Source: Pictodentalium vernedei (Eukaryota > Mollusca > Scaphopoda > Dentaliida > Dentaliidae). From it: 64,000 nucleotides of DNA. Below are positions 24,096-37,879 of this stretch, piece after piece. Made by a program: the position numbers and the translations under genes. The notes beneath the pieces were generated by a model. The model was not told the origin of the DNA, did not search any database, and was given only the letters and a program-made list of their open reading frames with translations. Location: the NCBI GenBank assembly GCA_031216915.1, contig CM062294.1, forward strand, positions 386,747,217-386,811,216, in the 5' to 3' direction. Position 1 is the first letter of the stretch. Each line of letters starts with the position of its first letter.

Positions 24096-25985
24096 AACAA
24101 GAGGCCCCAGGGGGCCTGAGGGCGCTCACCTGACGTGGTAGCCGAAATATCAACCCAGAGAATTGATTTCAACAAGTTGCATCTGCTCCTCCTAAGAAAA
24201 GCTTATACCAAATATCCAAAGATTCTGACCAGTGGATCTAAAAAAAAATGATTTTTAAAGAATATTCCTCATATTGAACTAAGTTATAATTCAGGCTCCC
24301 ACAGGGAGCCCATATATGAACCCAGGGACTTGGCTTTAACAAACTTGAATCTCACCCCCCCTAAGGATGCTGCATACCAAATATCAAAACATTCCAACAA
24401 CTGGATCTGAAGAAGAAGATTTTTAAAGATAATTCCTCATTTTGAACTAAGTTATCATTTGGGCTCCCACAGTGAGCTCAAATATGGACCTAGGGACATG
24501 GCTTGAACAAACTTGAATCTCACCCCCTAAGGATGCCGCATACCAAATATCAAAACATTCCGACTGCCGGATCTAAAGAAGAAGATTTTTAAAGAAAATT
24601 CCTCATTTTGAACTAAGTTATAATTCGGGCTACCACAGTGAGCCCAAATATGAACCCAGGGACTTGGCTTGAATAAACTTGAATCTCACCCCCCTAAGCA
24701 TGCTGCATACCCAATATCAAAAGATTCTGCCTGCTGGATCTTGAGAAGAAGATTTTCAAAGAAATTTGCCTGAAATGCACTAAGTTCAAATTTGGGCTCC
24801 TATACTGAGCCCAAAAATAAACCCAGGGGCCGATTTGAACAAACTTGAATCAGATCCACCCCACAATGTTGCATACCAAATATCAAAAGATTCTGCCTGC
24901 TGGATCTGGAGAAGAAGATTTTGAAGAAATTTGCCTGAAATGCACAAGTTCGAATTCGAGCTTCTATAGTGAGCCCAAATATGAATCTAGGGAGCCGATT
25001 TGAACAAACTTGAATCAGATCCACCCCACAATGTTGCATATCAAACATCAAAAGATTCTGCCTGCTGGATCTGGAGAAGAAGATTTTTGAAGAAATTTGC
25101 CTGAAGTGCACTAAGTTCGAAATCGGGCTCCTATACTGAGCCCAAATGTGAACCCAGGGGGCAGATTTGAACAAACTTGAATCAGATCCAGCCCTACAAT
25201 GTTGCATACCAAATATCAAACGATTCTGCCTGCTGGATCTGGAGAAGAAGATTTTTTAATGTTTTTCCCATTGCCTACAGTTTTAAAAAGTGCTGACTCA
25301 GCACTTTTTCAAAGTCCTGAAAAAAGTACCTCGTGATCAAACCGATAGGGATTTTTTTAACCATTTTATTCTACCGGATAAAAGTAAGCTTTATACAAAA
25401 TAAGAATTCTCTGTGCCGTGTAGTTTTGGAGATATGGCAGTTTTAAGGTTTTTCCTATTTTTAGCTCCCGAGGTTCCCACGGGGCAATGAGAATTTTTTT
25501 TTTGCATCAATCAACTACTTATGACCCATTATCACCTCTAATCAAATATGGTTCAAATCGACCTCACAGTTCTGAAAATAGAAATTTTAGGCATGGCCAA
25601 AATTTTTGCCCCTCCCATAATGAAGCCAAATAATGCCCGACAAACTTCTCTTGAACAAACTTGATTCTAAACCTCAAAAGGACTCTGTATACCACATATC
25701 AAGTCTCTGCTACTGGTGGTTCATTAGAAGAAGATTTTCAAAAAATTTGGCAATTTTTCCCCCACTCCTCTGCTCAAAATGAGCTGAAACCTAATTTGCA
25801 TAAAAATCAAAATGCCCCTATATAACCACTACTTCCATGAAATTTAATTAAAATGTGGCCAGTGGTTTAGGATAAAGAGGCTCAAACACCACCTTCACGC
25901 AGGATGACGGACGGACGGACGGACGGACGATGACGAAGAGTGGTCAGAAAAGTTCACCCTGACTTTCAGTCAGGCGAGCTAAAAA
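24096..25985 (+). mobile_element. pearl/Helentron-like element A (CAAGAGGCCCC...GAGCTAAAAA)
   Basis: It starts with AAACAAGAGGCCCCAGGGGG and GGCGCTCACCTGACG. It then has about seven core units of 150-165 bp (AGCCCAAATATGAACCCAGG, AACAAACTTGAATC, TGCATACCAAATATCAAAAG, GAAGAAGATTTTTAAAGAAA), a unique right part and (GACG)n at 25913-25930. The end is the hairpin CCTGACTTTCAGTCAGG and CGAGCTAAAAA. The 3' hairpin followed by CTAA recalls Helitron-type ends. The 5' CTCACCTGAC and 3' GTCAGGCGAG are near-complementary short inverted termini. Confidence 0.8.
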
Positions 25986-26309
25986 TAGGCCTCGCTCACG
26001 AGGGGGGTGTGAAAGCCCTGCTGACCCTCCCTTAGAACCGCCCCTATGAGGAAGGTAACGTTCGTGCAATAAAAACAGTATAATGAATGTTAAACATAGT
26101 TAAAACAAACGGGTTGCAGTATTTACGACTGAACCGTTCCATGTGTCATCGTTCTTCCGAAACACGAACGTAATTAAAATCTTTCAACCTGAATGTAAGT
26201 TAATGAAATATGGAAATTCTTGAACAAAAATCTAAATTTTCTTCCATTGCCACCAACAGAAAGTTTACAACTATGGCTTTGGCAGGTATAAAAAAAATAA
26301 TAAATTTAC

Positions 26310-26431
26310 TTGTTTATTCGCCACTGAAGTGAACAGTCAACGGTTTCCTCCAGCCAAACCCATTTAAATTTGTTTTTAACATCCTTCTCAAACACTGATA
26401 AGTCATGAGATCTATCTGTGATCTTAAACAT
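26310..26431 (-). CDS. possible first coding exon of a host gene (low confidence)
   Basis: The minus-strand frame from ATG at 26431 reads MFKITDRSHDLSVF, then KNKFKWVWLEETVDC and LQWRIN. A GTAAAT donor-like sequence overlaps the last codon before an in-frame stop. The FKW-WLE pattern recalls N-termini of ZBED/hAT-derived or ZMYM-like invertebrate proteins, but this is only an impression. The frame also extends upstream to 26515. It lies in non-repetitive DNA between two tandem-core elements, on the same strand as the better exon at 38825. It could be a chance frame. Confidence 0.35.
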
Positions 26432-26510
26432 AGTAACATGGATGTAAGCAAACACACACAGACAATGGAAAAGTGCAAACAGGAAATTGTTTAACATGAC
26501 TGGGTTGTAT

Positions 26511-28154
26511 AACAATAGGCCCCAAGGAGCCTTAATCGCTCACCGGCCAAAGTGGTTCAAAGAAGTATTTAGGGTCACATTCAGTTGGACATGGTTCATC
26601 AACACTACAAAGGAACGACGTCATGAGAGACAAATTTTATGTACCTAGGGACATGGCTTGAACAAACTTGAATCTTACCCCCTAAGGATGATGCATACCA
26701 AATATCAAAAGCATTCATCTGCTGGATCTGAAGAAGAAGACTTTTAAAGAAAATTCCTCATTTTGAACTAAGTTATCATTCGGGCTCCCACAGTGAGCCC
26801 AAATATGAACCCAGGGACTTGGCTTGAACAAACTGGAATCTCACCCCCTAAGTATGCGGCATGCCAAATATCAAAACATTCGGACTGCTGAATCTGAAGA
26901 AGAAGATTTTTTAAGAAAATTCCTCATTTCGAACTAAGTTACAATTCAAGCTCCCGCTGTGAGCCCAAATATGGACTTAGGGACATGGCTTGAACAAATT
27001 TGAATCTCACCCCACTAAGGATGCTGCATACCAAATATCAAATCATTCCGCCTGCTGGATCTGAAGAAGAAGATTTTTTAAAGAAAATTCCTCATTTTGA
27101 ACTACGTTATCATTTGGACTCCCACAGTGAACCCAAATATGGACCTTGGGACATGGCTTGAACAAACTTGAATCTCACCCCCTAAGGATGCTGCATACCA
27201 AATATCAAAACATTCCGACTGCTGGATCTGAAGAAGAAGATTTTTAAAGAAAATTCCTCATTTTGAACTAAGTTATAATTCGGGCTTCCACAGTGAGCCC
27301 AAATATGAACCCAGGGACTTGGCTTGAACAAACTTGAATCTCACCCCCCAAGCATGCTGCATACCCAATATCAAAAGATTCTGCCTGCTGGATCTTGAGA
27401 AGATTTTTAAAGAAATTTGCCTGAAATGCACTAAGTTCGAATTCGAGCTTCTATAGTGAGCCCAAATATGAATCCAGGGGGCCGATTTGAACAAACTTGA
27501 ATCAGATCCACCCCACAATGTTGCATACCAAATCTCAAAAGATTCTGCCTTCTGGATCTGGAGAAGAAGATTTTTTAAGAAATTTGCGTGAAATGCACTA
27601 AGTTAGAATTTGGGCTTCCATACTGAGCCCAAATGTGAATCCAGGGAGCTGATTTGAACAAACTTGAATCAGATCCACCCCACAATGTTGCATACCAAAT
27701 ATCAAAAGATACTGCCTGCTGGATCTGGAAAAGAAGATTTTTTTAAGAAATTTGCCTGAAATGCACTAAGTTCGAATTTGGGCTTCTATAGTGAGCCCAA
27801 ATATGAATCCAGGGAGCTGATGTGAACAAACTTGAATCAGATCCACCCCATAATGCTGTATACCAAATATCAAATGATTCTGCCCACTTCTGCGCAAGAA
27901 GAAGATTTTTTAGTAATTTCTCTAATATACATAGGGTGCTATCAGAGTTATGCCCCCTATGGAGCCCCAAGTGGGCATGTCCATTTCATTTGAACAAACT
28001 TGAATTGACATATGGTAATGAACATCCATACCAAGTTTCGAGCAAATCGACCTAGCAGTTTCAGAGGAGAAGTCGTTTGAAAAATGTTCATGACGCCGGA
28101 CGGACGATGACGGATGGCAAGTGATAAGTTTAGCTCACTTCGGTGAGCTAAAAA
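26511..28154 (+). mobile_element. pearl/Helentron-like element B
   Basis: The start AACAATAGGCCCCAAGGAGC and CTCACCGG is followed by about eight core units of the same family as element A, a short right part and CGGACGGACGATGACGG. The terminal hairpin is TTTAGCTCAC-TTCG-GTGAGCTAAA (28129-28152), with ten paired bases around a TTCG loop. Open frames in the units are repeat artefacts. Confidence 0.8.
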
Positions 28155-28301
28155 GTAAGGAATAGGAAGCAGAACAAAACCAAAGGAAAGCAGGAAAAAC
28201 CATGGAAATTCAATAGTAGTATTGGGAAACGAAATGGAACAAGTGAAAAATCTGGAATTCCAGATAAATCAGGCCGTCTTTCAACTATGAGTTGGGAGTC
28301 A

Positions 28302-28432
28302 TTACAGTTGGGACAAAGCATGTTTACACATCTGTGACACCCCACCTTTCCTGCCCAAATTGGTCATCTTCACAACACCGCTGGTTTCAGACTCTACTGG
28401 CATGTTTGGTGTAGAATCTTCTACTGCAATTT
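28302..28432 (-). CDS. candidate downstream exon of the host gene at 38825
   Basis: A plausible acceptor (TTGCTCTTCAG, cut after 28433) opens a frame beginning with AA then ATT GCA GTA. Because the upstream exon (38825-38972) ends with a lone G, the junction codon would be GAA, in phase. The peptide reads IAVEDSTPNMPVESETSG, then VVKMTNLGRKGG, stopping at TAA (28302-28304) after 42 full codons. An internal donor cannot be excluded. An overlapping frame (28345 downward) has a Cys-pair pattern (CHRC, CPNC) and could be the true continuation. No conserved domain is recognised. The polypyrimidine tract is modest. Confidence 0.5.
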
Positions 28433-28434
28433 CT

Positions 28435-28966
28435 GAAGAGCAATACATGACAAACAACTTGAATTTAACATCTGCAATACATTCATTTTTCTTGTGATCT
28501 ACAGGGTCAGGTTGTGGAATAGTCTACTATTTCCTCAACTGCCAACCATTAACTCCCATGTGCCAGACTTACAATCAACATTAACCCTTCAGCGGTGGGA
28601 TATTTTTCGATTAAATTTTACACCTCAAGTAATAGGTCAAGTGGTTTCACAATGATTTCCAGTCAAGTTTTGGCCATCTCAAAACTGCCAAGACTTGAAA
28701 AGAAACCATTGAAGGGTATTTGATGACTCGATTCGCATCACAAACTGCTATGCAAAAATGCCCAAATGCTAACTATTTTTCTTTCATATTGGCCTTATAT
28801 TCACTATTTATCATCAATTTCTGAAACCAAGATGGAAACTGCTAATCAATTGGTAAAAACAAAAAATATCCTGCATTGCCAGGGTAGTTTTATCATTGCC
28901 AAGAACATTAGCGATAATCAGTCTTTTTCGATCATGGTGGTAGAAAAGTAAAACAAGTTTTTGCAA
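28435..28966. other. intron-like unique DNA
   Basis: Between the candidate exon and element C there is unique-looking AT-rich DNA with no repeat family or gene that I recognise. Confidence 0.4.
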
Positions 28967-31135
28967 TAACAAGAGCTCATGTATCGCTGAAGCAATACAA
29001 TGTCCCCTACCGAACAAATGAGCATTAATAATCATACAAATGTTATAACCTAGATGCGATGAGCATGAATTTCACTGAAGCGTTTCCAAAAAAAGTCAGG
29101 AAAACTGATATTTTGGCACTTTTCCATATTTCCAAGGGCCATAACTCACACAAGAATAATGCAATCAGCATGAAACTCAAACTTGATCTGTAAGTCATCG
29201 TTCTATAGTAGGTTACCAAGAATGAAATCATTCGGTTGAAGCATTTCCAAAAAAAGTCTGGAAAACTAAAGTGTGACTGACAGACTGATGGATGGACAGA
29301 GTGCAAATGAAACTTGATCTGTAAGTCATCATTTTATAGTAGATTACCAAAAATGAAATCATTACGTTAAAGTGTTTCAACTGATATTTTAGCGCTTTTC
29401 AGTATTTCCAAGCACCATAACACCACAAAAGAATAAGGCAATCAGCATGAAACTCAAACTTGATCTGTAAGTCGTTGTTCTTTAGTAGGTTACCAAAAAT
29501 GAAATCATTCTGTTGAAGCGTTTCCAAAAAAAGTCCTGAAAACTGATATTTTTGCACTTTTACATATTTCCAAGGGCCATAACTCACATAAGAATAATGC
29601 AATCAGCATGAAACTCAAACTTGATCTGTAAGTCATCTTTCTATAGTAGTTTACCAAAAATGCAATCATTCCGTTGAAGCATTTCCAAAAAAAAGTCCGG
29701 AAAACTGATATTTGGGTGCTTTTCCATATTTCCAAGAGCCATAACTCACACAAGAATAATGAAATTAGCATGAAACTCAAGCTTGATCTGTAAGTCATCG
29801 TTCTATAGTAGGTTACCAAGAATGAAATCATTCGGTTGAAGCATTTCCAAAAAAAGTCTGGAAAACTAAAGTGTGACTGACAGACTGATGGATGGACAGA
29901 GTGCAAATGAAACTTGATCTGTAAGTCATCATTTTATAGTAGATTACCAAAAATGAAATCATTACGTTAAAGTGTTTCAACTGATATTTTAGCGCTTTTC
30001 AGTATTTCCAAGCACCATAACACCACAAAAGAATAAGGCAATCAGCATGAAACTCAAACTTGATCTGTAAGTCGTTGTTCTTTAGTAGGTTACCAAAAAT
30101 GAAATCATTCTGTTGAAGCGTTTCCAAAAAAAGTCCTGAAAACTGATATTTTTGCACTTTTACATATTTCCAAGGGCCATAACTCACATAAGAATAATGC
30201 AATCAGCATGAAACTCAAACTTGATCTGTAAGTCATCTTTCTATAGTAGTTTACCAAAAATGAAATCATTCCGTTGAAGCATTTCCAAAAAAAAGTCCGG
30301 AAAACTGATATTTGGGTGCTTTTCCATATTTCCAAGAGCCATAACTCACACAAGAATAATGAAATTAGCATGAAACTCAAGCTTGATCTGTAAGTCATCG
30401 TTCTATAGTAGGTTACCAAGAATGAAATCATTCGGTTGAAGCATTTCCAAAAAAAGTCTGGAAAACTAAAGTGTGACTGACAGACTGATGGATGGACAGA
30501 GTGCAAATGAAACTTGATCTGTAAGTCATCATTTTATAGTAGATTACCAAAAATGAAATCATTACGTTAAAGTGTTTCAACTGATATTTTAGCGCTTTTC
30601 AGTATTTCCAAGCACCATAACACCACAAAAGAATAAGGCAATCAGCATGAAACTCGAACTTGATCTGTAAGTCGTTGTTCTTTAGTAGGTTACCAAAAAT
30701 GAAATCATTCTGTTGAAGCGTTTCCAAAAAAAGTCCTGAAAACTGATATTTTTGCACTTTTACATATTTCCAAGGGCCATAACTCACATAAGAATAATGC
30801 AATCAGCATGAAACTCAAACTTGATCTGTAAGTCATCTTTCTATAGTAGTTTACCAAAAATGAAATCATTCCGTTGAAGCATTTCCAAAAAAAAGTCCGG
30901 AAAACTGATATTTGGGTGCTTTTCCATATTTCCAAGAGCCATAACTCACACAAGAATAATGAAATTAGCATGAAACTCAAGCTTGATCTGTAAGTCATCG
31001 TTCTATAGTAGGTTACCAAAAATGAAATCATTCGGTTGAAGCATTTCCAAAAAAAAGTCCGGAAAACTAAAGTGTGACTGACAGACTGACGGATGGACAG
31101 AGTGCAAACCTATAGTCCCCTCCGGCGACTAAAAA
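28967..31135 (+). mobile_element. tandem-core element C with 600-bp higher-order units
   Basis: It starts AACAAGAGCTCATG and ends in the hairpin TAGTCCCCTCCGGCGACTA followed by AAAA. Core units of about 155 bp (CATATTTCCAAGGGCCATAA, ATGAAACTCAAACTTGATCT, GGTTACCAAAAATGAAATCA) are organised into 600-bp higher-order units. Each of those also contains a piece of the tail (GACTGACAGACTGATGGATG). Three consecutive 600-bp units (about 29181-30980) are almost identical. Confidence 0.8.
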
Positions 31136-31193
31136 GATGGGTGGCATCTGTCATGCATGTGTGAAAGTTAAAAAATTTATAGTAATTTCTATA

Positions 31194-31393
31194 TTTTTTA
31201 TACTTACCAATGACCCAGACATAGCTGGTGCTAACTCTTAAAATATAGGGCCAAACACAAATTTTGCCCCCCAATCCCCAAAATTTGCATCTAAAACCAA
31301 AGAAAACATGTCCAGAAAGGCCCTCCACACTTCGCCTCTACTGCGCATGCGCAGTGTCAAGGACGTTCCGAAATTGGCGCCATTAATCATTCT
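31194..31393. repeat. DIRS copy 2 left inverted terminal repeat
   Basis: The complement of 37880-38080, with copy-specific bases (CTTAAAATATAGGG) present on both sides. Contains CTGCGCATGCGCAG at 31341-31354. Confidence 0.9.
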
Positions 31394-31468
31394 AATAACC
31401 AGTGCCTGGTAAGCGCTATGTACTCAGCGGGGAGGCAAGAGTTCCCAACTCCTGGGAGGGCCATCCCC

Positions 31469-31556
31469 GTCTGGGTCATTGGTAAGTATAAAAAATATAG
31501 AAATTACTATAAATTTTTTAACATTTTTATACTGTACCAATGACCCAGACATAGCT
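31469..31556. repeat. DIRS copy 2 internal complementary region
   Basis: Bases 31469-31522 are the exact complement of the left end 31167-31220. Bases 31523-31556 are the exact complement of the right end 38047-38080. In DIRS-1-like elements this region is believed to template circle closure of the two ends. Confidence 0.9.
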
Positions 31557-34500
31557 GAATAGTAAAAAGGCTGGAGAGCCAAGGACATAGAGCAAAATGG
31601 AATACGCTCAATAATATAAAATAGAGTCATCCCCTGTAGGGAAAAAGAAGTAATAGGCCTTACATGCATCTTTCTTATTTAAGATAAATTAGAAAGATAC
31701 AACACCTTCCAAAATTGAGCTTCATACATCCATGTACTCTATTAATATCCAATATAATCCTTATACTAATAATTTTTAAAGTAAGCCAATAAATAAAGTA
31801 AGTCTAGAGAATAGAGACTCTTATAGTCGTAAAAGTGTCTGAGGATTGCATAATCATGTCCGTTGACATACGCAATAATCAAAAGCTATACTTTAAAAAC
31901 TAAGACTTGAATGAATTTTAAACATAAACTTCTCACTAAATAACCATCCCAATAACAGCTCAGAATTACTAACTCCGGAGGAGGTATCCCCTTGTTTTCA
32001 TAGTAAAACAGGTGACCCAAGGGAACACCCTCCCCCCCCCCCCCCCTTTTTCTTGCCCTGGGTCAAATAGCCCAGAGCGAAGAGGGCAGCAGAACGGAGA
32101 CACTGCCGAAACAGACAGCCTACCTAGCTATAGTAGCAACTGTTAAGTGAATGACATTCTGAGCAGTAGATAATAGACCTAACAATAGAGGCCTCCAGAA
32201 ATGGACTCGATATTTCTGAGATAAAAATTCATGAATGTGGATGGCTGAGCGCAATGAGCAGCCTTCAAAAATCTATAATAGCGACACTATTAATGTAAGC
32301 CCAAGATGTAGAAGAACTCTTACTTCATGAGCCAAAATCTTAAGCACAACTGCTAAGTCAATGATATACCATAAGCAGTACCGATAGTTAATAGAATCCA
32401 TTAACAATAGAATGGAGCGAAACGTCCTTCTACTAGGCATCAAAGACAGAAGAAGCTTACGCCCATAGTAATAAACAGATATCTGTTTATAAATACATAA
32501 ACTCTACCCGGAAAGAGTAAAGGCCCATGCCCGTACGAAGACGGAAGGACCTTAATAACAATAGGTTCCGGATATTAGGAGCCTAACTCTTATGCAAAAA
32601 TCCAACCTAAATAGTAACGGAAGTAGTGATTCCGAAACTACGAAAGTGAAAATCATCCATCAATAGTGCATGAAACTCACTGACTCTACAGTAAAAGAGA
32701 AACCAACAGAATTACTGTCTAAAAGGTCAGAATTTGAAAACTACTGTTTCCAGAGGCTCAAATGATTACTTAGCTAAATAAGAACCGAAGTTAAAATCCA
32801 TAGAGGAATTTAATCTAAAGATTCTAAGTCTATATATCAAAAAGTTACTAACTGACTTAGATAAAGAGACATAAGACTCAATTGTAAACTATCGTAGAGT
32901 GCATAGGTATGAGGTAACATAAACCTATAACCTTACTAATAACAGGCTGCAGTAGATCTTGTGAAACAAGTATACTAAAAAATTGCAATGAGTAGTATGG
33001 AGGGATCAACAATATGAACATAATGATCCCTACACCAACAACGGAAGAGCCTCCACTTTAGCCGCATAGAATAGCGAAGAAGAGGATCTCCTATAGTAAG
33101 AAATCGCGTCCAAAGCTCGTCCAGTACAATGCTACAATGCAATACGGACCACACAACGGAATACATGAAGGTTGCAACCTTGCGGGTTGTGATAAAGATG
33201 ACACGATTTACCCAGTGAAAAAAGATCCTCACATTGAGGAAGATTTCACGTTAAGACCCACAGTAGACAAGAGAGTAAATTACCCATGATCTCTGTGAAG
33301 ATAGAGATGCCATCAACAGTAATGTATTGTGGTTGTTTATCTTAGCAATACCTGCTGAAACAACAGCGCCGGAGGATACGCGTATCCTATCATTCCGTCC
33401 TATAGATCAATAGAGCGTTAACAACATTAGCTCAGAGATCTGGACAAGCCAACACATACGTCTGCAATTGATTAGCAAGCTGTGTAGTAAATAAATCATC
33501 ATTGGGCGCTCCCATAGATAGCAAATCTGATTGAATACTTGTTTGTTGAGAGTCCATTCTGACAGCAACAAGCGACCCGTAAGTGAACGGGAGTCCGGTG
33601 AAACAATCAGACGACCCGGAATATGACGGACCAAAACAGAACTAGGTGTACTATAACCAACAGACGGATTCTTTCCATTAAATTGAATAACGGAAACGAA
33701 AGAGTGCCTCCCTGGTTCCGGAGATACGCCACTACTGTCGAATTAACGGACAGGATTTGGGCATGCGTTTCTGAATAATGTTCATGCAATGACATAAAGC
33801 AAGCCTAAAAAACATTATTCCGCGGAAGAAAATTGGTTGCTAAGAGACTGCGGAACCCAAAGACCCTGGCACTTCGAATCCGTTGGGATCAGTATTATAT
33901 CCCAATCTGTTTGACTGGCAACCGTCATAACAGCCACACTCGGGTCCGGCAACTGCGGTGGCACTCTCTGAGTCAACCACCGAATGTTGCCCCAGTCTGA
34001 ATCTCTTGTAACACTAGATAGACAAGAGAACGTGTAAATCGAGCAATTCATGGATTGCCGAAAAGTTGCCGTCGAAGAGAAGCTCCTCCGAGAACGAAGC
34101 GACTCTGAGAGAGTTCTTAACCTAACTATCCACGCGTATGGATGTAGCTAGGGCTGTGTCACGTCTAACCAACTCCAATCAGCCACTGAAGGGCGGAGTT
34201 ATACGTGAACAAACTACTACCCTCAAAAGAAATTACATTGAGAATAATATCCCGTAAATCTTTTCTTGAAAACGTAATGATAACGCCTCAGTAAGGCGGA
34301 TTACGTATGATAAAGCGTCTAAGTTAAGTCTACTATACATCATGTCGTTTCCAACATTGAAGTTGGAAAAGACATAAACGGCGAAAAAGAATATTTCCAG
34401 TCTTTAACCACACCGTCTAGACGCATATGAACTCTCGGTATGCCCTGCTCTGCCAAAATAAACTATTCGTATAAATGATAAAACGGCAGAAATGAGCAAC

Positions 34501-37500
34501 GCGGACAAGAAACTAAATTATCATGCTTGGTAGCAGGCTTGTATGCATATATTGCGTCGAAAAATAAAACACATGTTGTAATGACATTATTGGACCGCGT
34601 CGGTAAGTCAGGGACAATGTCCCTGAACCGATCGAAAAATCCGAGTCCAATGACGCTATAAGTCTCTTATCCAAGATCGCAGCAATGAAGTCCGAAATAA
34701 CAATCACTGGAAGATAATGCCAGAAGATATGAAAGGCAGCTTCCGATACTACTAAAGGGAAAACTCGAAATCTTTCGAATCCCTTTCGCCATCCTGTCGG
34801 ACCCTATAAAGCGTTCGGTCGTCCGTACCTGATGCAACCGCGGACCGCACCGACCCAGCGCCGTCGGATAATTCCTGATTCTACCAAGAAACTGTCAATT
34901 GCTGGGATGCTGCGAAACAACTGTGCTAACTCGGATAGCACGTCCGTCACTGAGGCCTGAGGAGAAGCGGTCCTACAATGCATTGCCGCTGGAAGCTCCG
35001 TGATCGTTACCCTGTGCATACTACCAATATGCGAGCGAACGGAGTGTATAGGCCTCGTGTCCCTTGGCTACCGGATGGCGCGACCTATTCGCCGTGGAAT
35101 CACTGAATGACGAAACTGATCGGATACTCGAGGTCACGTAGCCAATGTGCGGTCGTGTGCCCTGCTGTGAGGATGAGGAAGCATTAAGGACAGTCTCTCG
35201 GACTGTCAATATAACGGAGCGTCCCGACCGACAGACATATGCTCCGAAAGTAAAATATGTGAACCACAACATGCGGTCCCCTATGTTGTTGGACGAGAGA
35301 GGGACCTCTCTCGCTCACAGCCCGGACGGACCTGGACAAGCCAGGAACCGGACTAACAGGCTTCCTCCGATCTGTCCTCAATCTGCCGTCACTGGGTGAG
35401 TACTAAAGTAATTAAAGTGCTCGCATCACCCAAATCTCCTTCCTAGACCGCAACGGACGAACCCGGCAGCCGAACCATTCGATGAATGTACGCTACACCG
35501 GGTGAGCTAGCGAATGTCACTCCGTAGGCGATAGACATATTCCATGAGCACTTATTGCCGCTTGCTCTTCATTAACTATGACGACAGAGGCACACTTTTG
35601 AAAGACATCTCCGTAACTTTGCGAACAAGAAACCAGAAATGCTTGGTTATAGCAAGCATATAATAATAATATATATAGCGTCGTTCAATAATTCGAAAGT
35701 TTGCGTGACATTATTGGACTATGTCGGAACTGAGGGACGATGTCCCTGAACCGAACCAAAAATTTCTAAGTCCACCGACGCTATCAGTTTCTTATCCGGC
35801 ATCGCAGCATTCTGGTCCGACGAAAGAAGCTGTAGAAGACCAAGTCAGATGACATACACAACAGCATATGTTGTTCCAAAAGGGAAAGCTCGAATCCTCC
35901 AAATCCCTTTCGGTATCCCGTCGGACCGGATGAAATTTTTGGACGGACGTACCCGCTTCCGCGGAGCGTCCCAACCCAGCATCGTCGGATAAAAAATATG
36001 CGACAGATTCAGTTGATGCTGGGATGCTGCGATAAACTGTGCTATTTAGGAAAGCACGTCCGTTCCAGAGGCCTGTGCAGTAGCGGTCTTACGATGCATT
36101 GCCGCCGGAAGCTCCGTGTACGTTGACTCCCGCACACTTCCTATGCGAACGTCCGGAGTCTGCAGGCCTCGTGTCCCTGGCTACCGGATGGTGTGACCTG
36201 GTCGCCGATGAATCTCTGACTGGCGAAACTGACTGGATATCCGTGGTCACGTAGCCAAGAGCGGTGTGCGCAACTATGAGAATGAGGAAGCCTTATTGAC
36301 AGTCTACTCAGGACTGACTATATGTCGGAGCGTCCCGAGCGACGGACGTATGCTCCGAATGCGAAACATTTTGTACCACAACATCTGGGGCCAGATGTTG
36401 TTGAACGAGAGAGGGGCCTCTCTCGCTTGCCGTCCGGATGGACCGGAACGAGCTATGAACCGGACTAAAAGGCTTCCCCCGTTCTCCCTCCGATCCGCCG
36501 TCACTGGGTGTGCATTAGGTTGATTTATAGTGCTCGCATCACCCCAAAATTCCTTCTAGACTGCAACGGACGAACCCGGCTGCCGAACCATTCGGTGAAT
36601 GGACGCTACACCGGGCGAGCTAGCGGACGTCAAAGGCCGTTGAACCTACTAGGGTCCTCTTAGGCAATTGGCGTATTTACATGAGCACTTTTCCGCTAGC
36701 CCTTCATTAATTGTGACGACAGAGGCACACTGTTGGAAGACATCACAGATACATCACCCTAATCTTGATCGTCTGAAATAGAAATTGATAAAGTAGAGTG
36801 ACCCTGCGGGGAAAGGACCGGAGTGTCCAATTCCCCAATAACATACCGTGACATACGCTTCCCATATTGTCATCGAAATCATACGATACAGAACAGGAGT
36901 TAATGCGAGTACACTGACCACATATAGAATGATTATAAAGTCAGAGGAAGACTTCCTCTTATTACAATTGATCAATATCCTTTCAATGTGAAAAGAAAAC
37001 AAGTCCTGGTACTCGCACTAACCCCTGGCAATCAAAATACATAATAATAATATGATCCATTAATATAGAAAAAATAATTGAAATCAAAATATTTTGAAAA
37101 AATATTTTTTCAGAACAGTCCAAGTTTCTGAAAAGTAACGTTGAGCCCCAATGGATCCCAAGCCTAAGTGTGGACAAAAATTTTAAAAATATTTTAAACA
37201 ATTTATTCAACACTTACGAACAATAATAATGTATCTAGTTATGATTAAAATAACATCAAGATATTTTTTTCCAGAAATCCCCCCCTCACACAGAGGGCTG
37301 TTGAAAATGTAAACAATGAGTGTAAAAACACTAAAATAAGACTCCAGGCACCCAGGCCCGAAATCAGTTACCAATAATACACTATCTGATGCAAAACAGA
37401 GACTTCCAGGGAAAAAACTGCAGAACATCAGATGGTAGATGCAGAACACAACGCCTAACCACCCGTAGGTGAAGACGTAAACATGGGGAAAGAAACAGAA

Positions 37501-37879
37501 TTCATTCTGTTATTCAGCTAAAACTCCCAAGAAAATTTAGTAATAATAATTACAAAAACTATGCCAAAAGCATGGGAGAATAGCAAGGGGGGACTTAAAG
37601 GACAGGGAGAGAGGAAAACACTTAAAAAACAGTGTAACTAATTAATCAGAATGACAACAAAATGGCTGCTGCCTCGAAAATAGGTAACTTAACATAATTT
37701 CATTAAAAAATTTTAAGTTACAGCCCTGATAATATTCTGTCACACATTTTTTTCCTCTCCTCCTTCTCTATCCTCCTTAGAATCACCATTTCACTAATAT
37801 TTATGTGTCTGGCATCATTTAAACTGAGATTTACAAGCATAAAGATCAGTCAGATGTTAACTGATGAAGGGCCAAACTT

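Noticed and set aside
29505-31031. Three repeated minus-strand open frames of 108-133 codons that look like a protein family
   Set aside because: They recur exactly every 600 bp because the underlying tandem unit is 600 bp, a multiple of three. No domain, start context or splice signal supports coding.
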